Both the position numbers and the translations under genes were made by a program. A DNA stretch of 64,000 bases from an uncultured Ilumatobacter sp. (lineage in GTDB: Bacteria; Actinomycetota; Acidimicrobiia; Acidimicrobiales; Ilumatobacteraceae). Under the pieces are notes generated by a model. The model was not told where the DNA came from. It saw only the letters and a list, made by a program, of their open reading frames with translations, and searched no databases. Below, piece after piece: positions 15,492-23,138 of this stretch; positions within the stretch are counted from its first letter, which is position 1, and every line of letters begins with the position of its first letter. The stretch lies in the NCBI GenBank assembly GCA_938091165.1, contig CALKNK010000001.1, forward strand, positions 19,057-83,056. Direction: 5' to 3'.

Positions 15492-15640
15492 TTCCGGCGT
15501 AACGCTCAAGAGCTACTCACCGTCAACGCAAGATTCCGCTGCCTTGCTGTCCGGTGGCAGACGTAGCAGCATTGGAACACTGTTCAAAAAAGATGCTGGG
15601 AGGCTGGTCAGCTGTTGATTTTGGCCTCTATGGTCAGGAT

Positions 15641-15835
15641 ATGCGTGTTCATCTTGATGTCGAAAAGTGCCAGGGTCATAACCGTTGCTACGCGTTGGCA
15701 CCCGAATTGTTTGACGTTGATGACTACGGCGAAGCCGTTCTGATTGGTGATGGTGATGTACCAGTCGACCTCGAGGCCAAGGCACGTCTCGCAGCGTCGA
15801 ATTGCCCGGAATACGCGATCACGATTTCCGATTGA
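15641..15835 (+). CDS. Small 3Fe-4S-type ferredoxin, P450 electron donor
   Basis: About 64 residues: 'VHLDVEKCQGHNRCYALAPE', then 'LFDVDDYGEAVLIGD' and 'SNCPEYAITISD'. The spacing Cys-x5-Cys and a distant Cys-Pro is typical of the single-cluster ferredoxins that serve actinobacterial cytochromes P450. The P450 gene starts 8 nt after its stop, so they are an electron-transfer pair. The frame stays open upstream to ATG 15554, but homologues begin near residue 1 of the form given here. Confidence 0.85.
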   Translation: MRVHLDVEKCQGHNRCYALAPELFDVDDYGEAVLIGDGDVPVDLEAKARLAASNCPEYAITISD

Positions 15836-15843
15836 GCAGCTGG

Positions 15844-17151
15844 ATGACTGACATGATCGAGTCCTCCGAACCTCTGGAGATTTCCGACACTCCGGAGAGG
15901 GCGCTCTCGTGGGAGCGCACTCCCTACAACCCGGATGACTACGGGCCGGTCACCGACTGGGCAACTGACATCGATCACGCCGATCCCCGCTACAACCCGA
16001 ATGCGCCTGAGGTGTGGAAGGAACTGCGCGACATCGGCTGCCCTGTTGCCCATTCCGATCGTTACGGGGGCATGTGGGCTCCGATTACGCACGAGGCGGT
16101 GAATGACGTTGCGTACGACACGGAGAACTTCACGAGTCGCAGTGTCGTGGTCGCCCACCTCCGCCCAGGTGATGCTGCTATCCCTGCGCCTATTGGCGTC
16201 GTGCCGCCGATCTCGAGTGACCCGCCGTTCCACGGAATGGCGCGTCGTTTGCTGTTGCCACCATTCGCTCCAAAGCAGATCGAACCGTGGGAGGCCGAAG
16301 TCCAGATTCTCTGCCGCCGCTTGCTTGACGAAATGGGCGACGTTGCGCCTGGCGACACCGTCGATGCTGCGGTTCAGTATGCGCAGCACATCCCGGTCAA
16401 CGTCATTGGACGCATGCTCGGGTTTCCCGAAGAAGACGAGGCGTTGTTCCGCGAGTTTGTGCACAACACGCTCGAGACCATTAACGCCGAGCCGGGGACT
16501 CGTCGGGACAACTTCCTTAAGCTGGACGAGTACCTGAGCAAACAGGTGCAAGACCACATCGACAACCCGCGTGAGGACCTCACCAACTACCTCCTTAACG
16601 TCGAAATGGGCGGCGAGAAGTTGTCGCCTGAACATGTCCGCGGCTCAATCGTGCTGCTTCTCATCGCAGGTATCGACACCACGTGGTCGGCGATTGGTTC
16701 GTCGCTCTGGCATCTGGCGAAAACTCCGTCGGATCTTGACCGTCTCGGGTCGGAGCCTAAGGTGATGACTTTTGCTCTCGAAGAGTTCCTCCGTGCCTAC
16801 GCCCCGGTGACTATGGCCCGCATGGTCGCCAAGGACGTGGACTTCCATGGATGCCCAATGAAGAAGGACGACTGGGTGCTCCTGCCCTTCCCGGCGGCTA
16901 ACCGCGATCCGCGCGTGTTCGAGGACTCCGATGAGTTCATCATCGACCGGGAGTCAAACCGGCACGCAGCCTTCGGTCTTGGCATCCACCGATGCCTCGG
17001 TTCGAACCTTGCCCGGCTCGAACTTAAGGTGGCGATCGAGGAATTCGTCAGCCGGTTCCCCAAGTTTGAGCTCGCCGGTGACGTTACGTGGAGCGCCGGG
17101 CAGATTCGTGGACCGCGTGTACTGCCGGTTCGAATACTCGAAACCACCTGA
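15844..17151 (+). CDS. Cytochrome P450
   Basis: About 435 residues. Diagnostic P450 motifs are all present: the I-helix 'LLIAGIDTTWSAIG', the K-helix Glu-x-x-Arg in 'LEEFLRAYAPV', and the heme loop 'FGLGIHRCLGSNLARLEL' with the axial Cys near residue 384. It is a soluble class I bacterial enzyme fed by the adjacent ferredoxin. The N-terminus ('TPYNPDDYGPVTDWATDIDH') is acidic and without a membrane anchor. Substrate unknown. Start chosen at ATG 15844, just after the ferredoxin stop; ATG 15853 is also possible. Confidence 0.92.
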   Translation: MTDMIESSEPLEISDTPERALSWERTPYNPDDYGPVTDWATDIDHADPRYNPNAPEVWKELRDIGCPVAHSDRYGGMWAPITHEAVNDVAYDTENFTSRSVVVAHLRPGDAAIPAPIGVVPPISSDPPFHGMARRLLLPPFAPKQIEPWEAEVQILCRRLLDEMGDVAPGDTVDAAVQYAQHIPVNVIGRMLGFPEEDEALFREFVHNTLETINAEPGTRRDNFLKLDEYLSKQVQDHIDNPREDLTNYLLNVEMGGEKLSPEHVRGSIVLLLIAGIDTTWSAIGSSLWHLAKTPSDLDRLGSEPKVMTFALEEFLRAYAPVTMARMVAKDVDFHGCPMKKDDWVLLPFPAANRDPRVFEDSDEFIIDRESNRHAAFGLGIHRCLGSNLARLELKVAIEEFVSRFPKFELAGDVTWSAGQIRGPRVLPVRILETT

Positions 17152-17159
17152 CCTCTGAT

Positions 17160-17516
17160 TCAGCGGATATCGATCAGGGGCGAGAAGACAGATCCGATCG
17201 AAATCAAAGTCGTACCAACTGAGGCTGCGCTGCACGCGCAGCCGATGGTGAGAGCGGCGTAGGCTGATCCCCGTCGCCATCCGAGCGAACGTGCTTCCAG
17301 TGCGAATGCTGAATATGTGGTGAGCGCGCCACAGAATCCGACCCCTATGACCGTGACGACACTGTTGGACAAGTCTGCGCTCAGGGTGTAGCCGAGCACT
17401 GCGGCACCGATGGTGTTGGCGACAAGTAGCGCTAGCCACGAACGCACCAGAAGGCCCAGGGCGAGTCTGGCGGTAGCCCCCAACGCTGCGGCGCAGACGA
17501 AGACAACTGGTGTCAT
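17160..17516 (-). CDS. crcB: CrcB/Fluc fluoride channel subunit (second of pair)
   Basis: A 118-residue, four-helix membrane protein. 'ALGATARLALGLL' and 'LLVANTIGAAVLGY' match helix 1-2 (with the conserved Asn), and 'GVGFCGALTTYSAFALE' is the Gly-x-x-Gly-x-x-Thr-Thr-x-Ser signature. Fluc channels export fluoride as dual-topology dimers. Its ATG overlaps the stop of the first crcB by 4 nt, so the two probably make a heterodimer. It converges on the P450 gene with only 8 nt between stops. Confidence 0.88.
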   Translation of the reverse strand: MTPVVFVCAAALGATARLALGLLVRSWLALLVANTIGAAVLGYTLSADLSNSVVTVIGVGFCGALTTYSAFALEARSLGWRRGSAYAALTIGCACSAASVGTTLISIGSVFSPLIDIR

Positions 17517-17950
17517 GCGTCGCTGTCTCGGCTGAGGTTGGTGTGTGAGCGCCGTTGAGACAGTGCGGACGTGAGTCCGAGTGCGGTGGCACAGCTTGCG
17601 ACGGTAACTCCGCCATACGCAACGGCAGTACCAGTCATATTGCGATCGACGAAGTCGTTGAGCTCGATGGCGAACGATGACATCGTGGTGAAGCCACCAA
17701 GCAGGCCTGTGACGATGGCATCCCAGCGCAGCGATCCGCGTTCGACGCGGTCGGCTGCGATACCAATCGCCAGGCAGCCGAGCACATTCACGGTGAGCGT
17801 CCACCACGGCCAGGAGCCGGCCTCGGCGCCAAAAAGCGTTCCGATGGCCCAGCGAAGGGTTGTCCCAGTCGCGCCTCCCGCGGCAACAGCAGCGAATGCC
17901 AAAGGAAGATTGCGGCCCTCGAGCTGAGCGCTTGACGGAAACAACTGCAC
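17513..17950 (-). CDS. crcB: CrcB/Fluc fluoride channel subunit (first of pair)
   Basis: A 145-residue, four-helix membrane protein with 'GGATGTTLRWAIGTLFG', 'WWTLTVNVLGCLAIG' (conserved Asn) and 'GLLGGFTTMSSFAIE', the Fluc signature. Translationally coupled to the second crcB. The gene is divergent from the response regulator, with their starts about 90 bp apart. I looked upstream for a fluoride riboswitch and found none convincing. The C-terminus carries about 15 extra basic residues. Confidence 0.9.
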   Translation of the reverse strand: MQLFPSSAQLEGRNLPLAFAAVAAGGATGTTLRWAIGTLFGAEAGSWPWWTLTVNVLGCLAIGIAADRVERGSLRWDAIVTGLLGGFTTMSSFAIELNDFVDRNMTGTAVAYGGVTVASCATALGLTSALSQRRSHTNLSRDSDA

Positions 17951-18041
17951 CTGCAGTTGCTAGCAAACAGCGAAGGTGTCTGACTGGGATTCATACCGAA
18001 CTCTCACCCGCGATGGCTTCGCGAGCGGCAAGACTGACGAG

Positions 18042-18755
18042 GTGACTGTTTCGGCCAATGATCTTGCACCGGCTCACCTCCTGGTCGCTGAGGATGATCG
18101 CGCTGTTCGCGATTCACTTGTGCGAGCGCTTGAACTAGAGGGATATCGAGTTACAGCGACGTCGAATGGTGCGGAGTGTCTTGACGCTGTTTCGCGCGAC
18201 GGGCCGGCTGCGCTTCTCCTCGACGTATCGATGCCGCTCGTTGACGGGTTGACTGTGTGCCGCGTGGTGCGTGCCGAAGGCAATCGGCTGCCAATTTTGA
18301 TGCTGACCGCCCGGACGGAAACCTCTGATCGCGTTGCAGGCCTCGACGTTGGCGCGGATGACTACTTGGCGAAGCCGTATGACCTCGATGAACTACTTGC
18401 TCGTCTCCGTGCGCTGCTGCGCCGAGCCGAGTATGCCGAAGAGGATGAGGTCAAGCCCCTCAGCGTTGGCGACCTTCGCCTTGATTCTGCATCTCGTCGT
18501 GTGTTTCGTGGCGAACGCGAGATCCATTTGTCGAAGACCGAGTTCGATCTGCTCGAGCTACTCGTCGAAAACAAAGGGATTGTTCTCGATCACACGACAA
18601 TATATGAACGCATTTGGAACTACGACTTCGGGCCGGATTCGAAGAACCTTGCGGTCTATATCGGATACCTCCGCCGTAAAACCGAGGCCGACGGCGGGCA
18701 GCGAGTCGTGCAAACGGTGCGCGGCGTCGGCTACACGGTCCGGATACCAGCATGA
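18042..18755 (+). CDS. OmpR/MprA-type response regulator
   Basis: About 237 residues: a receiver domain with the acidic pair in 'LLVAEDDRAVRDSLVRALE', phospho-acceptor in 'ALLLDVSMPLVDG' (D61 counting from GTG 18042) and Lys in 'DDYLAKPYDL', then an OmpR-like winged helix ('LSKTEFDLLELLVENKG', 'VYIGYLRRKTEADG', 'VQTVRGVGYTVR'). It overlaps the downstream kinase gene by 4 nt. A GTG at 17976 would add 22 residues; I prefer GTG 18042 because response regulators rarely have such tails. Similar to MprA/MtrA-like regulators of envelope stress, but the regulon is unknown. Confidence 0.9.
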   Translation: MTVSANDLAPAHLLVAEDDRAVRDSLVRALELEGYRVTATSNGAECLDAVSRDGPAALLLDVSMPLVDGLTVCRVVRAEGNRLPILMLTARTETSDRVAGLDVGADDYLAKPYDLDELLARLRALLRRAEYAEEDEVKPLSVGDLRLDSASRRVFRGEREIHLSKTEFDLLELLVENKGIVLDHTTIYERIWNYDFGPDSKNLAVYIGYLRRKTEADGGQRVVQTVRGVGYTVRIPA

Positions 18756-20098
18756 GTTCGCTGCGAATAAAAATTGCTGTGGCAATGGCCGCCCTTGTTC
18801 TTGTGGCTACTTCCGTCGTCGGGGCGGTCAGCTACCGATCGACTGGTGCTCGCCTCATCGCTGAAGTCGACGGCTCGATCAGCGAAGCCACGACGCTGCT
18901 CGTAGGGCGAGGCGACAAGGGTCTTTTAATCCCGACGCGCGGTCAGCTTGAGATCTACTCGTTTCGCGTGTTGGACATTCGCGCTGAGACGGTCAAAAGT
19001 TCGTTTGAGTTGGATCTTCCAGTCAGCGACTCTGCGCGAGGCGTGGTCGGTGTGAATCGTGGTTTTGATCAGTCAACGGTCGAATTCGGTTCGGAACGTT
19101 TCCGGGTACACACCGTTGGTCTCAACACCGGTGCTGTTCAGGTGGCTCGTTCACTAGGTGAGACGGATCGAGTACTCCGTGACGTGCAGCGTCGGACGGC
19201 ACTGTTCGTCCTTGTCGTTTCTTTGCTCGCTGCAGCGGTGGGTTGGCTTCTGGCCAGCACGGTCGCCGCGCCGCTGCGTCGTCTCACACGAGCGGCGAGC
19301 GAAGTGGAGCGTTCGGGCGATCTGAATGTGTCCCTGCCCGAGCCGGGAGGAGATGAAGTTGGCCGCCTCGGCTCGGCGTTTGGCTCGATGCTCGGGGCGC
19401 TCCAACGGTCGCAAGGTGAACAGCATCGGTTGGTTCAGAACGCAGGCCACGAGCTCCGCACGCCGTTGACCAGTCTGCGGACGAACCTTGCCGTGCTTCG
19501 TCGGCACCCGGATATGGCGGCTGATATCCAGGAACAGATTCTCGCGGACGTGGACAACGAGGTCGGGGAACTCACTGAACTCGTCAACGAGTTAGTAGCG
19601 GTTGCATCTGGCGAACTTGCTGATCAAGCACCGCAGGAGTTTCTGCTTGCTGAGGCGGCTCGCCGTGTGGCTGCGCGTGTTGGCCGGCGGCGGGATCGAT
19701 CTGTGGTCGTGGAAATTAGGGAGCAGGTCGGCGCCGAAGCCATGGTGTTTGCGCCCCTTGTCGGCATCGAACGGGCGATCACGAATCTCGTCGAAAACGC
19801 TGCGAAGTTCGATCAGAGCGATGTCGCAATCTGCGTGGAGGTTGAGGGGGGTCGGCTCACGGTCATTGACCACGGTCCAGGTATCCCGGAAGATGACCTC
19901 CCACTGGTCTTTGACCGATTCCATCGCGCCACGGCGTCGCGGACGTTGCCGGGTTCAGGGTTGGGATTGGCGATCGTGCGTGAGATTGTCGAGCGGCAAG
20001 GCGGCACCGTGAGTGCAATCAACCGACCTGGTGGTGGCGCATCAGTCGGCTTCGAGCTGCCAGTCCAAAATGCGCTGACCTCCGCGACTCCGCCGTGA
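18752..20098 (+). CDS. Sensor histidine kinase, MprB-like
   Basis: A 448-residue membrane kinase. A first transmembrane helix (about 5-27) is followed by an extracytoplasmic sensor of about 120 residues, a second helix (about 150-170), a HAMP linker ('APLRRLTRAASEVERSGDL'), the dimerisation/phosphoacceptor motif 'NAGHELRTPLTSLRTN' with H233, and the ATP domain with N box 'NLVENAAKF', 'DHGPGIPEDDLPLVFDRFHR' and 'GSGLGLAIVREIVERQGG'. Coupled to the response regulator. The secreted protein 130 bp downstream might be a target. Confidence 0.92.
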   Translation: MSSLRIKIAVAMAALVLVATSVVGAVSYRSTGARLIAEVDGSISEATTLLVGRGDKGLLIPTRGQLEIYSFRVLDIRAETVKSSFELDLPVSDSARGVVGVNRGFDQSTVEFGSERFRVHTVGLNTGAVQVARSLGETDRVLRDVQRRTALFVLVVSLLAAAVGWLLASTVAAPLRRLTRAASEVERSGDLNVSLPEPGGDEVGRLGSAFGSMLGALQRSQGEQHRLVQNAGHELRTPLTSLRTNLAVLRRHPDMAADIQEQILADVDNEVGELTELVNELVAVASGELADQAPQEFLLAEAARRVAARVGRRRDRSVVVEIREQVGAEAMVFAPLVGIERAITNLVENAAKFDQSDVAICVEVEGGRLTVIDHGPGIPEDDLPLVFDRFHRATASRTLPGSGLGLAIVREIVERQGGTVSAINRPGGGASVGFELPVQNALTSATPP

Positions 20099-20230
20099 TC
20101 GGGCCGGCACCATTTCGGCCTTGCGCGTTGCTCAAGCCACACCTGACTCTTACCTTGCTCCGGTTTCCTCCTCACCAGGGACTGTCATCGTTGCTGACAT
20201 CCCCAACAACGTTCTGGAAAGGAACATGAC

Positions 20231-20863
20231 ATGAACAACACGATCTCCGCTCAGTCCCAGCAGCCGCGGTCCTCCAAGAAGGTCCTGGCCATCGGTCTCA
20301 CTGCCGGCCTCGTCGGTGGCTCACTTGCCGGCTTGGTACTCGGCGTTCCAGGCCTCTCGAGCGCAGCCGAGAGCGACGGCCTACTCCCTGCCGCTTCTAC
20401 GGCACTTGTGCAGCAGGTCGATGACTCAGCAGGCGAAGATAAACAGACAAATCCTGGAGAACGTCTTCGTGATGCGCTGCAGCCACTCGTCGTCGACGGC
20501 ACGCTGACCGCCGATCAAGCTGATTCAGTTGCCACCCATCTAGTCGAGAATCGGCCAGAGCGCAGCGATCGCGGAAATCGTGAACGTCGTGGTCCGGGCA
20601 AATCCGGTCGGTCTGAGGTCTTGACCGAGCTGCTGGGCATCGATGCCGACGAATTGCGGGATGAGCTCCGCACCGGAGCAACTCTGGCGGAACTCGCAGC
20701 TGCGAAAGGGGTCGAAACGAGTGCCTTGGTTGCTGCTCTGATGACCGAAGCCGAGGAGCGCCTCAACGCTGCCGTTGATGCAGAGAAGATGACGGCAGAG
20801 GAGGCTGCTGAGAAGCTCACCGAGATCGAGACAGGTATCACTGACAAGATCAACGGCAACTAA
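20231..20863 (+). CDS. Secreted helical protein of unknown function
   Basis: A 210-residue protein with a signal peptide ('SSKKVLAIGLTAGLVGGSL' to 'GLSSAAES'). The mature part is highly charged and helical. 'ERLRDALQPLVVDGTLTADQ' and the C-terminal block with 'LGIDADELRDELRTGATLAE', 'LAAAKGVETSALV' and 'RLNAAVDAEKMTAEEA' look like a degenerate repeated helical unit seen in many actinobacterial exported proteins. An Arg/Gly-rich linker lies near residues 105-125. A strong ribosome-binding site (GGAAAGGA) precedes ATG 20231. It follows the two-component genes and may be regulated by them. Confidence 0.75.
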   Translation: MNNTISAQSQQPRSSKKVLAIGLTAGLVGGSLAGLVLGVPGLSSAAESDGLLPAASTALVQQVDDSAGEDKQTNPGERLRDALQPLVVDGTLTADQADSVATHLVENRPERSDRGNRERRGPGKSGRSEVLTELLGIDADELRDELRTGATLAELAAAKGVETSALVAALMTEAEERLNAAVDAEKMTAEEAAEKLTEIETGITDKINGN

Positions 20864-20938
20864 TTCGATCATAGGAGCCGCCGAACGGTCCCGTCGTGCC
20901 CGGCACGGCGTGACCGTTTCGGCCGTAGCGTCGTCGGG

Positions 20939-22750
20939 GTGATTTGCGTCGATCTCTCCGACGTCGGGTTAGCTCAGCCCGACAAGATGCTCTTCAGTCG
21001 TGTCGACGTCACCATCTCAAAGGGTGATCGTGTCGCAGTGGTCGGAGTGAATGGTTCCGGCAAGACCACGCTCCTGCGCATCATGACAGGAGCGCTCGCG
21101 CCGGACAGCGGTGATGTGCGATTTGGTCGCGGCGCGCGGATTGTGTCGCTTGAGCAAGACCCTGTTTTGCCGGAGGGGCGGGTCAGCGACGTTCTCGGCG
21201 ACGGATGGGAAGTGCAGGCTGCCGCAACGACGCTAGGCGTCTTGCCGTTGTTCGACCGTCGCACCGACCAGTTGTCGGGCGGCCAGGCCAAGCGGGTTGC
21301 GCTTGCGAAGGTATTGGTGGACGATCAGCAGGGTGCCTTCGACATGGTGGTCCTTGATGAGCCGACGAACCATCTCGATCTCGAGGCGATTGAGTGGCTT
21401 GAATCTCGTCTTGTGACGATGCGCTCGGCGTTAGTGCTGGTCACTCATGACCGACATGTACTCGATCGACTGACGACGGCCGTTGGCCCGAGCCGAATCA
21501 TAGAACTCGATAACGGGCAGTCCTACACACATCAGGCAGCGGCCGGGTCAAGCGCTTATGCGACCTACCTTCATGCCCGCGCCGAGAGAATCGAGCGTGA
21601 AGCAGCGGAAGAATCAACGCGCAAGATCTTGGCGCGAAAGGAGCTTGCTTGGTTGCGTCGCGGTGCGCCTGCGCGCTCGACGAAGCCGAAGGCGCGTCTG
21701 CGGAGCGCTGCCGACATCATCTCAGGCGGCCCCGCAGCCCCCGGCGTGCGTGGGAACGACCTTGAGTTGGGAGCCGGAACATCTCGTCTTGGCAATCAGG
21801 TCGTTGAGCTCATCGGCGTCACGCAACGGTTTGAAGCGCAGACCGTCTTTGAGAAAGTCGACCTTCTCATCGAGCCCGGAGCCCGGCTTGCGGTTGTCGG
21901 TCCGAACGGGTCGGGTAAGACCACGCTGCTTGACATTATCGCAGGGCGGGCCGCACCTGTTACGGGCGAGGTCAAGCGAGGGAAGACCGTTGTGGCCGGC
22001 TACGCCGATCAGCACTCGTCTTCGCTCGACCCAGACGCCATTGTCCGCGAGGTGGTCGCAGGGCCTTACCGGGAGCCGGACCATGAGGACAAGGCGCTCC
22101 TCGAGAAGTTCTGGTTCGACTCCACTGCCCAATACGCGCCGACGCGGATGCTGTCGGGCGGCGAACGTCGCCGCCTGCAACTGGTGATGGTGCTGGCTAC
22201 GAAGCCGAACCTGCTGATTTTGGATGAGCCCACGAACGATCTTGACCTCGACACATTGCGGTCACTTGAGTCGTTTCTTGATGATTGGCCCGGTGCACTC
22301 GTCACTTCCAGCCACGACCGAGCCTTTCTCGATCGCGTTGCAGATCACGTGCTGGTGATCGACGAGGACGGCACCATGCGCCGTGTGCCCGGCGGCGTCA
22401 GTGGTTGGCTTGCAAAACGTTCGACCGGTCGGACTGAGAGACCGGTTGGACCGGCGAGAAAGGTCGGTGCATCGAAGGCTGGACCTGCCACGACGGGTCC
22501 GTCCATTCGCTCAGGTAAACCGAAGGCAGCTGGGACGGGGCCGAGCCGATCAACTCTCGGCCGGCAACTCCGTGCGGCCGAACAGGCAATGGTGAAAGCG
22601 CAGAGTCGGGTCAACTCACTCACTGAGCGGCTCACTGGCTTAACTGACCCATCCGAGCTGCAAGAGGTTGGTCAAGACCTGGCAACGGCGCAATCCGAAC
22701 TTGACGAGCACGAACTTCTTTGGCTAGAGCTAGCCGAACAAATACATTGA
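20939..22750 (+). CDS. ABC-F family ATPase (Uup-like)
   Basis: A 603-residue protein with two ABC domains and no membrane segments. Walker A motifs 'GVNGSGKTTLLR' (about 36-47) and 'GPNGSGKTTLLD', signature motifs 'LSGGQAKRVALAK' and 'LSGGERRRLQLVM', and Walker B 'VVLDEPTNHLDLEA' and 'LILDEPTNDLDLDT' are intact. A basic interdomain linker and a C-terminal coiled coil ('RQLRAAEQAMVKAQSRVNSL') match Uup-type ABC-F proteins, which act on ribosomes or DNA rather than in transport. Starts at GTG 20939. Confidence 0.9.
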   Translation: MICVDLSDVGLAQPDKMLFSRVDVTISKGDRVAVVGVNGSGKTTLLRIMTGALAPDSGDVRFGRGARIVSLEQDPVLPEGRVSDVLGDGWEVQAAATTLGVLPLFDRRTDQLSGGQAKRVALAKVLVDDQQGAFDMVVLDEPTNHLDLEAIEWLESRLVTMRSALVLVTHDRHVLDRLTTAVGPSRIIELDNGQSYTHQAAAGSSAYATYLHARAERIEREAAEESTRKILARKELAWLRRGAPARSTKPKARLRSAADIISGGPAAPGVRGNDLELGAGTSRLGNQVVELIGVTQRFEAQTVFEKVDLLIEPGARLAVVGPNGSGKTTLLDIIAGRAAPVTGEVKRGKTVVAGYADQHSSSLDPDAIVREVVAGPYREPDHEDKALLEKFWFDSTAQYAPTRMLSGGERRRLQLVMVLATKPNLLILDEPTNDLDLDTLRSLESFLDDWPGALVTSSHDRAFLDRVADHVLVIDEDGTMRRVPGGVSGWLAKRSTGRTERPVGPARKVGASKAGPATTGPSIRSGKPKAAGTGPSRSTLGRQLRAAEQAMVKAQSRVNSLTERLTGLTDPSELQEVGQDLATAQSELDEHELLWLELAEQIH

Positions 22751-23138
22751 ACGAAGTTCAGCCAATGGCCTCGTCTGAGTATCAGCGCTGCCATTGATTG
22801 GTTTGTTGGAGCGACCGTTATGCAATGAGAAGGTGGTCGAGTCCGAAGATGGCGATGGTGGACGGCAGCTAGAGGGCGAAGCACCGGAAGGCAGCGTCTG
22901 AAGTCAAACGGAACATCAACGGACCAGCTATGAGCCCCGTCATCGCTGCAACCTTGTTCACGGCTACCGGGACGACCCCGGCGATGAAACCAACAGCGAC
23001 GTCACGATCGCCACGTTGAGCACCTTGTCGATTTGACGAGCTAGTTGGTGGATGTGGTGGTGAACCATCGTGCGGGTGAGATCCCCATCGTTGTGGGACG
23101 GCTTGACCATGACAGCGGATCCGTAGAGTGAAGCCCGC
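22751..23138. other. Intergenic region, possible remnant of a membrane protein on the minus strand
   Basis: 388 bp between the ABC-F and helicase genes. On the minus strand, about 45 codons ending at 22869 read 'VAVGFIAGVVPVAVNKVAAM' and then 'GLIAGPLMFRLT', which looks like a membrane segment, but there is no matching upstream part. I see no intact gene. Confidence 0.3.

Noticed and set aside
15724..16635. Long antisense frame of 303 codons opposite the P450 gene
   Set aside because: Arises from codon bias of the real plus-strand P450 gene; no family motifs.
17951..18060. Fluoride riboswitch upstream of crcB
   Set aside because: I looked on the minus strand for the conserved pseudoknot sequence and found no convincing match.
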